This document shows positions 1 through 19,900 of a stretch of 64,000 bases of DNA, piece by piece. Source of the DNA: Undaria pinnatifida (lineage: Eukaryota > Sar > Phaeophyceae > Laminariales > Alariaceae). Below the pieces are notes generated by a model that did not search any database, had not been told where the DNA came from, and saw only the letters and a list, made by a program, of their open reading frames with translations. The DNA is taken from assembly GCA_012845835.1 (NCBI GenBank), contig JABAKD010000029.1, forward strand, positions 14,064,392-14,128,391, written 5' to 3'. The position numbers and the translations under genes were made by a program. Each line of letters starts with the position of its first letter. Position 1 is the first letter of the stretch.

Positions 1-693
1 GTGCTAGGCGCTCTCACGACGTAGGTGCGATACATGATGCCCCGAAGGAACAATCAGGCTGGGGGGTGGGGAGGGCTTGGGGTCAGGAAGTTGCTACACC
101 AATACGCTTAGCGTGCATGGGTGCGATTGATGATGGCCAGAGGGAAGAAATAGGCGCGGGGAGGGGACGATTTTGGTCAAGAATTCACGATTGGCACCCA
201 CGCTACAAGGGCCGAACATATTTCAGAGGAGAAAACGGGCAGCCTACTGATGTGTAGTATAATGGTCGTTCAGCACGCAATAATAGTCGGTCAGGTTCGG
301 GCAACGTTCGGTATAAACTCCTTGCCTGGTCGATCTCGCTGAATCGCGCGCGGGGAACCAACGGCGACATGGGACTCTCGCTCATTGACCACCTCCAGTC
401 GTGAACAACGTGCCCCCCCCGTGTCTGTCAAACGCAGAAAACAAAAAACAGGCGGGAACGAGGGGGGGGGAGGGAAGCGGCATGTCGGGGGTATAATTCA
501 ATCCTTGGTATGTCGATTTCGAGCATCCTACATGACGCCTTAGCCTCATCCAGGTTTCATTAACCTCTTCCTCCAAAGCGCAAGGTTCGTGGATGGACGA
601 GCATTGTGTTCCTTGGTTGCGCGCCCTGCTGCACCGAGTGAAGCCGCGGGTTTCCACACATTCGGCGGGAGCCTGCTGTGGTCTCTTCATTAC

Positions 694-7966
<7,273 letters not shown>

Positions 7967-8019
7967 GCACGCGGCGATCGGGAACCCAAATCACACAAAA
8001 AGAGGTGAACGAATGGTGA

Positions 8020-8330
8020 ATAATCGGATAGAATACGTGCTCTGAAAACGTAGCGCAAGTTATGGAATAGAAAACACGAGAAAGCTATTAATAGCGCATA
8101 TAATGAGATACAGCACAAGAAAAAGGTAGAAAAATCAGGGGATAGGGTACACGCAAAACGTAGTGTAAACCATGGGAGAGACCGCACGAAAAAGGCACAT
8201 CGCATATCGGATAGCGTACACGAAAGACATATGCAGCGCGAACAATGGAATTAAATACGCGAGCAAGGTAGTGCAGACGATAGGACAGAACACACGAAAC
8301 GGTAGTACACAAAACAAACCATCGTAGGAT
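8020..8330 (+). repeat. Degenerate tandem repeat
   Basis: Loose repeats beginning GGATAGNRTACRYG at about 8,025, 8,140 and 8,211, followed by variants of AACGTAGYGYAARYYATGG. The units have diverged and I could not fix a period. Confidence 0.35.
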
Positions 8331-8775
8331 ATTTCACTGATACGTACAGCGAGAGCTGGCGTGCGTGTTGTGCGCCCCAGAGGAGAAACTCGGCGACGAA
8401 TTAACCCCGTGTGTACTGCAACAAGCTTAGGCGAAAACACTTGGAAATAGCGTGGATAAATGTAACCAGCCGCCAAAACGTACCAGTGGGATCCAGCCGT
8501 AGAACCTACAAAATGATACGTGAGAAATCTGATGCTACCAACAGGGTAGGGCGAGCGGACAACAGCATAAGCAGTATCGCGTTGCACGTGATCTAGGGCG
8601 CTTATATAAGCCTACAACCTCCTAAACAAGCAGTCCTGTCTGCGTCGTGTGGGCCTTGCGGTAACCGGCGTATCGTTTCCTAAAAAATAGCATGGAAAAA
8701 AAAAAAAATTCACCGCGTTACACGAAGCCTCGTGTGTTTTCGTTAATCATATTTTCCCTCTATACTACAGCATAA

Positions 8776-9099
8776 TCAAGTACAAAAGCTAAGCACTATC
8801 GGACAACGGTAGGTTGCAAAGCACTGCCGGCGAAAGAGGCCGACAACTCCAGACCCTGTTGCCTGATCGGCGTACGAGATGGTTGTGTAACGGTTTGGGC
8901 AATACATAGAGACAAAAGGCATGTCCACCAGGGGGGTTATTTGGTAACTGGTATATGTTTCCAGTTGTTGACCCACTTTATCCACTCTACGAGTACTTAA
9001 TGATACAGTAAACTTATATGCCGGTACTTCCTTTTCGAGGCCTTCCATCACGTGTGCCTTCATATGCGATACAAACCTAGCACGGCCAGCCGCATGCAC
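8776..9099 (-). CDS. Hypothetical ORF, 107 aa
   Basis: Starts MHAAGRARFVSHMKAHVMEG and keeps a coding-like amino-acid mix (MEGLEKEVPAYKFTVSLSTR, then YADQATGSGVVGLF). No family recognised and no neighbour that explains it. It could be a single exon or a chance ORF. Confidence 0.2.
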   Translation of the reverse strand: MHAAGRARFVSHMKAHVMEGLEKEVPAYKFTVSLSTRRVDKVGQQLETYTSYQITPLVDMPFVSMYCPNRYTTISYADQATGSGVVGLFRRQCFATYRCPIVLSFCT

Positions 9100-10734
9100 A
9101 CCAAGAGAGAGTGAATAACCCTAAAAAAGACGGGGAACAAAAAAAAAACACTATCTGCCGCTTGGAACTCCCGCAACAAGATATTCGTAACTGTCGTCAA
9201 CTTGTCTGCGTTGGTAGTCGGCGGCGGCGGCGTTTGTATAGTCCGGCGTAGTCGATCTCGAAAGAGGTGGAGTCCCTAAATTTTTGGCGTTGTGTAAGTT
9301 AAAACCTCGCATTCGCTCCAAAACGCAGCAAAGGAGCGCGACGAAGGGACGATTAGCGGGCGCAGGAATTCATACGTGACTGACCTGAAAGCCCACGAGA
9401 ACCAAGTCCACCCTGATATTCAGCCGAACGCTCCTTTGCCCATCCATCAGCTCCGGGTATTTCGGCTTGGCGGGTCTCTCGCGCGTAGAAGGCCCTCCAG
9501 ATCCGTAACGGCCGGAAGCCTGGGCCCGGGTGGGCATCCCCTCTGAGTCGCTGTGCACGATCCAGCGTGAAGAGAAGGGGGGAATTCTATGTTTAGATAT
9601 GTGTATTGGCACCGACAGCCATGTTGGGCAAGACGAGTGTACCGTTTTTTTTGGTGATAAGTCAACGTCCTTGGTGTGGAGGGCTCAGGTTCGGGTGGGG
9701 TCAGGTCTGTGTGGGTCCAGGTTGTCAAGCGGGAGCAAGATTACTAAAAGCAAGAATTGTGTTATTCAGATCAGTTCAACTCCAGGCCCTAGACCTGTAT
9801 GCATGCTATATTACCAGCCACAGTCACAGTTGGTGCACTTCAGATCTGCGGAATTGACGGGATACTCTTGTCGACGACGCGCGCGTAGGCGTTTGGCCAA
9901 CATAAGCAGACGACTTGCGAATAGAGTAATTAATGCATTTATAACCAAGGTCCACTTTTATCGGGCTGAGAAAAAAAACTGCAAATAAACAAGAATCCAG
10001 AGCTTTCAGCCTTTTTATGCCCACTTCTGGGCCCAGCGACAGACTACCTATGTGCCTTTCACGGGGACATAATTTGTGAGTTGCCTGTCCACACCTTTTT
10101 CGGGTACGCCGGTGTAATAGTTCACCAGATCCGCGAAGAAACCAGGAAACATATGGGGAAAGGCGTTTTCCATTGGTGCTGTAGCCATGGCACTAGCTAG
10201 GCTCCGGTGCGCAAAATCACAACCTCCCATTTTTTTTCTTCTTTTTCTGGTGATGCTTGCTGGCAACCTCTATTAAAGCTGCTTGTGAGGAGCTGTACCT
10301 GTCTGCAAGTGGAGTGCAGGCCTAAGCGTTCACGTTCAGCTGTCGGTTGTTTTTCTTCCGTTTGCTGCATTTCAAAGTTCGACCAATTTCGACCACGGCA
10401 TCAGCCCGAGAGTCAACGTGTAGATTCGTAGATGTCAGTTCACAAAGAGATCACAAGTTGCTGTAAATGAAACACTAAGCTGGTACGCCCGCTCTCTGAT
10501 AAGACACGAACCAGCCGAAGGTCCAAAAGCAGCGTGTGTATCGATTTCATGTCGAGAGACTAGAGCCACCCGGGACCCCCGGGGATAGGCCGTCGGTAAG
10601 ACTCCCCGTGGTCTTCAATCGCTTTCATTTATGTTGCACTGCCTACAATGTTTTTATAGCCGCGTCTATGACGAAACGCACTAGAACGCCTCTACCACCG
10701 TTTTTTCGTGATACGGCGGTACTACGCAATTCTG
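9100..10734. other. No feature recognised
   Basis: Short overlapping ORFs on both strands without recognisable domains or paired splice sites. Nothing supported. Confidence 0.4.
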
Positions 10735-11106
10735 ACATAACTCCAGCTTCACCTCTAATCCGAAAGTACACCACCCTGCGATGGACTCTTTGGCACTCTT
10801 ACTGCAGTATGGCAAAGCGGCCGCAATTTTCGTGCCCTCTAAGGACTGCGACAGCAGTGCCTTTGAAGTTTGAAAACGTGGTGCCAGGTCGTTGGAATTT
10901 CTCTTCCTCATACTTTTGTGGCCATACTCCAGCCTCACCTCTATTCCGCAAGAACACCACCCTGCGATGGACTCATTGGTACTTTCACTACAGTGTGGCA
11001 AAGCGCCAGCAGTTTTCGTGCCCGTTGAGGTCCAAGACAACGTCGCCGAAGTTTGAAAATGGGGTTCCACGGCGTTGATTTTTTCATTTCTCATACTGTG
11101 GCCAAG
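10735..11106 (+). repeat. Two tandem copies of an approx. 186-bp unit
   Basis: CCATACTCCAGC-type starts at about 10,735 and 10,921 are followed in both copies by CACCCTGCGATGGACTC, GGCAAAGCG and TTTGAAAA. Distantly similar sequence (CATACTCCAGCTGCACCTC) occurs near 56,445, suggesting an old dispersed repeat. Confidence 0.8.
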
Positions 11107-11200
11107 TTATATTTTACTGCTGTACAAAAAGCGATGAGGGGCGCTCGTAGGTATGATATGTATACGAGTTCCAAAAACTTTTTTTTTGGTGATTTACTGC

Positions 11201-11406
11201 TACGATAGTTCAACGCGGAGTGTTTGGGTTCACACTTTTTTGCTATTTGAGGCACGCTTCTCAAAGCCGATTGCAGCGTCTGGCACTAACTCCTAGCCCA
11301 CACTACGATAGTTCAACGCGGAGTGTTTGGGTTCACACTTTTTTGCTATTTGAGGCACGCTTCTCAAAGCCGATTGCGGCGTCTGGCACTAACTCCTAGC
11401 CCACCA
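11201..11406 (+). repeat. Two tandem copies of a 103-bp unit
   Basis: Both copies run from TACGATAGTTCAACGCGGAG to ACTAACTCCTAGCCCAC and are nearly identical, so the duplication is recent. Confidence 0.95.
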
Positions 11407-11515
11407 CCCTGGGATACCCTCCCTGCCTGAATACACAAGTACCGGCATATCTTACGATTTCGCCGTGAAAATTGCCTAAACTGGTGACCCAATTGCCGGC
11501 ACTTAGACCGGTGAC

Positions 11516-11820
11516 ATGGAAGGCCAAAAGTTTGAAATTCCCGAAGATCCCAGCCAAATTTTGCCTGAACGGTCGCCTATGGACCTAACTTTGTAGATTT
11601 TTGTTTGTAGCTTTCCAGAATTCCGGGAAAAAAACGATTTCTCGCGGCGATCTTGGCCAACATCGGCCTCAGATTTTCTCAAGCAGACCTTGGATCAGAC
11701 GCGGCGCAATTTTGTGTCCTCCACACACTTCGTTCGAAGAAATTAACGACAGCGTCGTGGACTATGAACGTGGCGAGCTCGTTAGGGGCTCCGACCCCCC
11801 CTTGGTGTAGAGCGCTCACT
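11516..11820 (+). repeat. Dispersed repeat, copy 1 of a pair
   Basis: Aligns by eye with 13,437-13,740: shared blocks include CGAAGATCCCAGCCAAA, TCTTGGCCAACATC, CTCCACACACTTCGTTCGA and AGCTCGTTAG. Diverged, with no coding capacity recognised. Confidence 0.75.
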
Positions 11821-11869
11821 CTCCGGCCGGTGATTTGTGGCGGGCGCCGATCAGGCTCCTGTTAAAAAC

Positions 11870-13270
11870 ACATGTGGCGGCTGGTGTGTAGAAAACTGAG
11901 ACAAAAAATCTCTATCGTTTCCCAACGGGCGAAAAACAGATTTTTGAGAGGGTGTGACGAAAGACCACAGGACAACACAAGCAACCTCTCACGCCCTAGG
12001 GCATGGATCGAGATAAACTCTTTAGCGCTGTCACCTACACTCATGTGGCCTTGTCCGGAACAAAGAAGAGTGACCATGGGTTGTCTCCATCTCGAGATCG
12101 AAGGTCAATCGTGTTTGGTGGGCAGTGTTGATCACGGCTTGATAAAAAAAAGACAAATTGACCTGTTGGGCCGCATGACCCAAAAAGAGCCAGGAAAAAC
12201 ATTTTAGTCATATTTTCCCCATAGCGACGTTACCTGGAATCTTTCAGCAAATAACCCCCCAGATTTTTTTGCAAACTTTTAGGCCAAACTATCGGCTTTC
12301 CATTGTCATACGTCTTAGACAGGTGCTAATGGTAGGCCAACAGTTTTTTTTTTTAAATACAGTTTAGGAAATAATTTTTCGTTTTCCAGAATCAGAATGA
12401 TCATTTCCAAAACCAGTTTTTCCTACATTTTCCAGAAAGAAATGCCAAATGACGTTTCGTGCTGATTGATGTAAAAGTCAGCCGTGTTCAAAGAGGTTTC
12501 AAAATGTTTTTTTTGTGGTTTATTTTTGCATTTGGCCGAGGAATGAACGGACGTCAGCAGCAGGGAGCTAGCTAAACAGCTAACCAGGCTGCGGGTGCGA
12601 CAAAGCCCGCAGCAGTAGCAGCAGCGCGTGGCCAGGACCTGCGTACCCGTAGTCGGCCCAAACATAAAATAAGGCAGTGGCTCTGTGTCAGTGGTCGTCA
12701 GCAATCAAAACCAACTCCCACATACGTAGCTGAGTGTGGGTGTGCGCGAATTCGCGTGCCAGGTATAGCTAGCCAAGTACCAGGTGTTATTTTCAACAGC
12801 AGGTGCGCTACGTCGCGAAATCGACGACCCTGCCAAACACAGGCTTGTGCCAAGGCTGCCACAGCAACAAAGCACGCAGCGGGAGTGCATGGCGAGTAAG
12901 ACGATACCCTCAAGTTCGAAAGCCATTTTGTGCCTCTCGGTCGCTGTAGCTGGCCCTCTTGGCAAGCCTCTCTCCCCAGCACCCAGCACCCCCTCTCCCA
13001 GCTCTCTTCTCCTTTGCCCATTGTAGCGTGCCATCATCGATTCGAACCTTCGTTGAGGGGACCCACATCCCTGCGGCCGTTCGCTACTGCATGCGTGTCT
13101 CGCTGCTGCTGCTGTTGCTGCGGCTAGCTACTGGTGGTACGGGGTGTGCTTTGTTGGTTGAAGCGCTATATTAATGTCTGATGTGCATTCAGCTACGTGT
13201 ACTACTGCTGTAGGTACGTGGTGCGCGTAATTAACATCAGAGCGCTCTCCGCACTAAAACACTGATACAC
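11870..13270. other. No feature recognised
   Basis: No domain-bearing ORF and no clear repeat. A short minus-strand stretch near 12,900-12,945 is exon-like but isolated. Confidence 0.35.
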
Positions 13271-13436
13271 CACGTCTTGGGCCCGGTTCATTCTGATTTT
13301 GAACCGGAACTTGAGTTTCCAGAACGAGAGCCCTCAAAAATGCCCTGGTTCTGGATTTGGGGGCGAAACCCAGAACGAAACGCGATCTTTTCCTCTGATT
13401 CTGGGAATATTTTCATTCTGGAAAAAAAAAAGTTTT

Positions 13437-13740
13437 CCGAAACTGTTAAATTACCGAAGATCCCAGCCAAAGTTTTTGCCTGGACGGCCGCCTATGGGCC
13501 CAATTGTGTAGAATTTGTCATTGAACTTCCCAGTTTTCCGGATTTTTTTTCCTCGCGGCGTTCTTGGCCAACATCTGCTTGTGAGATTGTCTCAAAGCAA
13601 ATATTGGATTAGAGGACGCGGCGTGATTCCGTGTGCTCCACACACTTCGTTCGACGAAATCAACGAAAGCGTTGTGAAATCTCAATATGCCAAGCTCGTT
13701 AGCGGCTTCGACCCTCTGTTGGTGTACACTACTGCAGTCT
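13437..13740 (+). repeat. Dispersed repeat, copy 2 of a pair
   Basis: Diverged copy of the repeat at 11,516-11,820, same orientation and order of blocks. Confidence 0.75.
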
Positions 13741-13904
13741 ACCAGGTAATATGCATTCTACGAGCAGGATGTTATCATACCAGCACCAGAAAATTTTGTT
13801 AAAATTGAAGAACGTCAGCTGTGAGTACGACCGATTGAATGATTAATATACCTAACGCCGATCGCCCAAGCACCCACCAGGTTGGCTCTATCCATTGGGT
13901 GGTC

Positions 13905-14168
13905 TCAATCAAACACTGCAGCAGCAACACGATTATGTACGCATTCAAACCTGCTGCTTTCCATCGTTTGTTCTTCAACGGAGCCACCGCGCGTGCTATG
14001 CCTGTACTCTTCAAGGCCTGCCATCAGACTGTCCTGGGCCTCTTGCAGCTCCCGCAAAACCTCTTTGGGCTGAAATTGACCTTGGTGCTCGTCGAGATTT
14101 GCAGAGGCACACAATAAGGCCACTGTCATCGCCACCACGGCTAGCAGACTCTGCCAACTAGGAGACAT
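13905..14168 (-). CDS. Hypothetical exon with N-terminal signal peptide
   Basis: From the ATG at 14168 the frame gives MSPSWQSLLAVVAMTVALLC, then ASANLDEHQGQFQPKEVLRE: a short polar start, a hydrophobic core and an ASA-type cleavage site, followed by a helix-forming charged stretch (LQEAQDSLMAGLEEYRH). It looks like the first exon of a secreted or lumenal protein. The frame closes at 13905; a donor may lie earlier, for example at GTTTGA or GTACAT near 13,930-13,945. No family recognised and no second exon found. Confidence 0.4.
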   Translation of the reverse strand: MSPSWQSLLAVVAMTVALLCASANLDEHQGQFQPKEVLRELQEAQDSLMAGLEEYRHSTRGGSVEEQTMESSRFECVHNRVAAAVFD

Positions 14169-14239
14169 GCTGATCTGTCGTGTCCCCTGCGGTACCCTGC
14201 AGCGCGTGGTGTTCGTACGGCGTTGGTGGGCTGTCACTA

Positions 14240-15590
14240 GTCGTGCTCGCAGTCGGCGTTCTCATCCAGCAGGACTTGGGAAGTGCCCCGTGGAAAATGT
14301 GAACTACTGGGTGTACAGAGGGCTCGGGATAGACAGAGGGGGGGGCTTCTCATGAGCTCGAGGCGGGTCCACTACCGTACGGGGTGCTTGGTTGATGAAT
14401 TGACCTGGTAGAAGCAGCAAGCACCGTCCACAGTCTCTGCGAGATCGGTTCTCCGGTAGGGACAGAAGACAGAAGAGACCCGCGGGAGAAACCACCTGTG
14501 GCGCCTGATGGGTTTATGGAGATCCAGAAGGCGGGCAGGTTCCAAACGAACCCGTTTGATTGGCTAGATTTCACAGTCCCGCTAGGACAAAGGAACAGTC
14601 CCGTACCCGCTGCCCTTTTCTTGTCGATTGCCGCCATCATTTGACCCTCATGCATGTGCTCTCTCGATTCTACACGCCTGCACAAGTAGGAGGAGGAGCA
14701 TGCACTCGATCGACCTGGCTAAGCTGATTCGTGAACAGAGTTTTGATGCTGCTTGTTGTCGGCTGCTGTGGCTGCTCCAAGATACGTAGTCGTACTCATC
14801 ATCGGCTCGGCACTGAACTCGCTCGTGTTCTACGCGCCAAAGATTCGGAGCCAAATACTCGGATAGGCGCCTCCACGTGCGTTCATAATCCTGCCTTACG
14901 GCTAACCCCCTCTCTTGACGTGTCTTCACTGCATTATTTTGGGACTGGCTTTGTCTCATCGATTTGGATAATGTCTTCGGCAGCCTCAACGGACGACGCA
15001 ATTTTCAGGTACATACACTACCCGGTATTCGCTCGTATGTACAACAGTACAGGACACCTCATACGAAACAAGGAAATAAGAAAGCCAGACTGAGGCTTGC
15101 AGGAAAATCAGAAATTCGAGAGTCGTTATATGCTCAAGTTGGTGCACAACCACCCTTTCTGAAATTAGAAACCCAGCCTGAGGCAGCATTCAAGTTTCTT
15201 ATCATCAGGTGTCCTGTGCCTGTTGTGTGCTCGTACCCTACGTAAATGCACCCTAAACTCTGAACCTGAATTCAACGCGGACGAAAGCAACAATTGAGAA
15301 AAGTGCGTTTCGACGACCCCGGCATTGCATCGGTGGAGCTCGCGTAAACGATTACAACGGCCAAGAGGGCTCGGAGATCGGTCGAGTGCACTCATTCTTC
15401 TGTGAAAATCCCCGAGAAAACGCGAGCGAAGGCATTAAGATAAATATAAATTCACTCATCTCGAGTCTTCGGCCCGCTATGCATGAATTCAGTGTTACGG
15501 TCAATTTTGGCATTGCCCACGCTTCTATCCGTGGCAAAATAATCGGCTGCACTCCCATGGTCTTACCTATAGTCTCCCATCTCCCATAAG
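14240..15590. other. No firm feature; one exon-like stretch
   Basis: On the minus strand near 14,740-14,905 an open frame encodes DYERTWRRLSEYLAPNLW and is preceded by an AG acceptor, but it has no partner exon. Otherwise nothing recognised. Confidence 0.25.
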
Positions 15591-15596
15591 GGGTGA

Positions 15597-15705
15597 CCAA
15601 TCAATTTGTTTCTAGTCTTTTTTAGGCCAATCATCTACACCTCCCAAAAGCACCTCCCGTAAGTGTTGGCCAATCAGAAGCCTATCGGTGAATTCTCGAC
15701 CAATC
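15597..15705 (+). promoter_or_regulatory. Cluster of four CCAAT boxes
   Basis: CCAATC occurs at 15,597, 15,627, 15,670 and 15,700, all on the plus strand, spaced 30, 43 and 30 bases. CCAAT boxes bind NF-Y-type factors in eukaryotic promoters. The cluster lies 115 bases upstream of a plus ATG (15,820) that starts a hydrophobic ORF, so a promoter is plausible. Function is inferred. Confidence 0.45.
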
Positions 15706-15819
15706 AATGGAGTGGGGTGTAAGGGACAGGCGCGGCGCGATTCTGCTGTGGGCTTGCTGCCTGTGTTTTGTTGCTGGTTGCTGGGCCTCTGCGACGGTTT
15801 ACGACAGACTGAAGCTGCT

Positions 15820-16002
15820 ATGCCGGCTAAGCCGGTGGCTGTCGTCGTGCTGCTACTCGTCTCGCATGGCACCCCACTCGCCGTTGTTGCCATATGCCTG
15901 GCGGGAGGCCAGAGGGATCGAAAAAGTCATCTGGGTCGCAGCGACCTGGCCCAGAAAGTGGTCTGGAGAAGAGACGCAAGGTGGTCACCGCAAGACAAAT
16001 AG
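15820..16002 (+). CDS. Hypothetical ORF/exon with hydrophobic N terminus
   Basis: Starts MPAKPVAVVVLLLVSHG and continues with a second hydrophobic stretch (LAVVAICLAGG), then becomes basic (QRDRKSHLGRSD). It reads as a signal peptide or membrane anchor. The start was chosen because it directly precedes the hydrophobic core and lies downstream of the CCAAT cluster. The exon end is unknown; a GTGGTC candidate donor lies near 15,981. No family recognised. Confidence 0.3.
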   Translation: MPAKPVAVVVLLLVSHGTPLAVVAICLAGGQRDRKSHLGRSDLAQKVVWRRDARWSPQDK

Positions 16003-16009
16003 TGAACGA

Positions 16010-16995
16010 TGGATGAGCATGGGGTTCACAGGAGCGGATGACAGCCACCCGAGCTCGTGGAGAGAGGGCGGGGATGGCGGTGGCTCTGCACAGGGAAGCT
16101 CTTCAGCTGGGAGGGGGGGGTCGTCACGTGGTTGGACTTGGGTAGGAGGAGGTCATGATAGCGTCCGGCGGGGGGGGAGGCCATGGTGCAGGTGGAGCGA
16201 TTGGTGCTGCTGTTGGCGAAGTTGATGCGGTGAGACTATTGCTTGCCTCTGCAGTGGGATCTCACCGCTGCCTGCTGGTGGGTGACTGCCTGTCTATTGA
16301 GCAGCATCCTCCCAACCAAGTGATGTATTTAGGTCGTACTTACGAGAACAGCAGTACCACGATCAGATATATTTTTTTCAAGGTACCTGGCTGGTATTCG
16401 AGCGTAACGTATTCTGCAGGATACCTATCATAACAAGACACAGAAGCACCCGGGCTGAGTTTCTCATTTGGGGAAGAGTACGTTCTACACTATCGTCAGC
16501 ATGATTGCTCCCGACCTTCTTGTTCCCCTTGTAATGCCAGTCTGGCTTTCTTGTTACCCCTAGTTACCCGGTTTCTTATTATCAATATCGCCCTGTACCG
16601 GATACATATTTTTGCTGGAGGATGTCGCATCAGATGCTCGGTAACACGTACCAGGTAGTAGCTTGTACTGTCGGGTCTACTGTCGTACCATGTACAGTGC
16701 AGGACGCCGAATATTAAACAACAGCACGTCCCGGCTGTACTTCTTATTCGGGAAAGGATGCGTTTGGTATCGCTCAAGAGTTCTGGATTAACTTTTCACG
16801 TGTAGACCCCTGGGTGGGCTACCACCCTATCGTATAAAATGCAATATAAAACCCAAGTATGATACGAACGGCCAGCACCTAGGCTGCCCCGTTCTTATCC
16901 CCCCTTTTACTTCTTTACGAACCCCCTCCCCCCACATCTTACATCTTGCTAACCCGCACTAACTGGGCCCGCTCAATTTTACAGCGGAGCTATCT
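16010..16995. other. No gene recognised
   Basis: Gly/Ser-coding low complexity near 16,050-16,200, then AT-richer sequence. A segment at 16,500-16,560 on the minus strand shares AAGAAAGCCAGACTG with 15,075-15,095 on the plus strand, hinting at a dispersed repeat. Confidence 0.3.
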
Positions 16996-19900
16996 TACAC
17001 TCACACCATAAGGTCAGCCTGAGGCACATATTATACTATGCATTTTGCGAGAGCGTTGGAGACCGCGTCTGCTCCTTCCCCTGCTTCCCGCACGTACGTC
17101 ATGAAAGCCAGAGACTTCCATCGTCCTGCACGTTGGACTTGCAGATCAGAGAGGCCCTTCGCAGCTATCTGGGTCCCCCTCCCGATTCTTCCCGAATGCA
17201 GTACGAACTGCGTGGGGTCTATACCGCTGCTTCCTACCATCAACCTCAAGGCCGTGATCGCATCCGTCCTAGTAAACACTCTCCATCCGGACGACGTGCC
17301 CCTGATCGTCAGCGGCGCCTCCCCTGGCAGCTGAGGGTGTACGTTGAGTAGTTCAACCAGAGCTCCGAAGGCTCCATCGACGCGCCCCCAGTCTCCTTCG
17401 CGTTAGCGAGCCGAGTTCGCGTGATGGTGCACCCCGCTCTCTTTTGGTAACTCTTCGACGCCAAAAAATGTACCTGCACTGCCGAGGCGGCCGATCTGTT
17501 CCCGAACGCGACCTGCATTCCTTCGCGAAGGAAAGTGAGGCTGTTCCGCGTTAGACAAAACTCGGGGTGGACCTCACCGTCCGCGTATGCCCACAACTCT
17601 GACGCTCTGCACAAGAGAAAGTAAGACACCGCGAGTTCAAGCTACATCACATATCCTCCGTCTACCATACTTGCGACTACGCGTCGCCCTTGCGAACGGA
17701 TAGCCCACGTCAGCGGCAATCTGACCCGCGCCTTCTTGCTCGACATGTTGTGCACCCTGTCTATTCCCTTTCCCACTGCCAATATCATGCAATGCGACGT
17801 CGGGAGTTCGCATTCTGCGAACATCTTGTGGAAAACGTTGATAGTCGCTAAGTAACCTTTGACAGTCGTCCTGATTATTATGCACGAAGCAACGATAGGC
17901 CATGAATTCAAGCAGGTAATTCAGCACGTAATCGGGATCGTCAAGAGCATTCAACCATGGCCCTTTGCCCTGCGTGTTCCTCTCTTTTACCCAGGTGTTC
18001 CACTTTTCTAAGTAGTTCTTCTGAGTACTCTGCCCGACTCACCCAAGCGCAAGAATTTCGACCAAGCATGCAACCTCATCCTTCTTTCCTTGTTGTCCCC
18101 TGTTCCTGCGACATCCGTGGGCGTACCGCCTGCATGCCGTATGTTGAACAAAAACTATACGCGCGCTACGCATGCAACATGGTGAGCGACGCACATGCCT
18201 TATGTATGCAGTATGTTGGGCGACGGGTATACACGGAGTATGCAAGCTGTAACTTCAGCGCGGGACGTGCATAGTAACGAGCGCGTGAGTCAATCGGTTA
18301 TGCATTATTCGTTCGTCATCAGGTTCCACAAAATATCATCGTGCTTGCTAAGGATATCAGTAGTGTGAAGTATTATGTCGAAAATCCCCGAACCCTGTGA
18401 CGCGATGTCCTGTTCGGACCATTCGGGGGAGTTGGTTAGCCCTCTGACCTTGACTGCCCATACCAGCCGGGGCCAACGTGAGATACCATCCGCTAGGGTG
18501 TTTTGCGCTCCCGGAATATTTTCTGCCGTGGGGTTCCATCCCCCTATGAGTTCGAGGCGTCCGTCCATTCTCATGAGTAAGCACGCCCTTTTGTCCCTCG
18601 CCCCTCCGCATCGGGAGATCCACGACACGGCGGCCATGTTATCGCCTCTCATCAGTATTGGGTCCCCTGCCGCGTCCGGCCTGTCTCCTACTAATTCGAG
18701 CATGACCCATGCTGTCACAACCATTCTCAGTAACTCTAACAGGTTAATCGTGATGATGCACGTCTCCCCAAATGCTTTTCTTTTGCGCTCGGTGGTTAGT
18801 TCTAGCGGCAAGTCATACCTCCAAAAATCTTCCTCTCAACGTAGAAACCGCCCTCCGCGTCAAAACTGGCGTCGGATAAGTAGTGTTATTTGGCGGGTCG
18901 TTTTATCGCCGTGTAGCAGGGAGCGCTTAGAGCCTCTCACTCTAGCAGTTGGTCGTGGTCGATCGCCCATTTCCAAAAGAGGAGGTCGGCGTGAAACTCT
19001 CTACCAAGTTCCACCGTACGATTCTGGTTGTTGCTACCTGACGAGTCGTGCAACCCCGTAAGCCGCAGCAGTCTCCACACGAAATATCTGCCACCTCGCA
19101 CTACGCACGTGAGGTTCCACAACTTCCCGGCCGTGCTGAGAACTTCCCTAACCTTCGCTTGCCTGCGGTCCATCGGCCACTGCTCGCGCAGCAACCTCTT
19201 TATCGCGTCGACGTTTTTCTCGTGGAAACGAGATTCTCATTATGTGCGAGTTGTTAGTGAACCCTAGGGCATCGATCGTGGTGTCCCATTTTGTGCTTTT
19301 CTTGGGGGCTAGGATAGGCGGTACGCCTTCCTCCCCCTGTCCGAACAACCGCACGTGATCCGAGGCTAACGAGGCCGACGCGATCAGGGCGGTCTTGTCG
19401 TCGTCTGAGCGTTGCACCTGAATCAGTAAGTAATCGTCTACATACACGGTCGCGAGAAATGGATAGTCTATTTCCCTCCCAGCGTGCGCTCTGAGTTTTG
19501 CGTCCGGCGGAATCGGGGTGAGTTTTCCATCTTCCCACCGATCCACGACCTTTACGTGGGCCACCATTTCTTTTGCATCGTCTAAGAGGTGGGTTGAATT
19601 TGATCGTGGTGTTGCAGGGTGCGTGTTCAGCGGCCGCCGACATGACGCCCCAAAACCCAGGTGACCCAGACCACCCAAAAAAAGTCAAACGAAAGTCGAT
19701 CACTACCAGCTCTCCTACTGTGACGCAAAAATTGTGGGCTTCGTCCGGGTCTACCTGGACGATGCGAAATTGTCGAACACATCAGCCTTGCTCATCATAA
19801 TTGTCTTTCCCCGGGAACTTTTTTCTCAGGGTCACGAGTTCTGCGAGAAACTTGGGCAGCGCCAGGGCGCACAGGCATTGGGGTACGGTATCCGGGTCAG

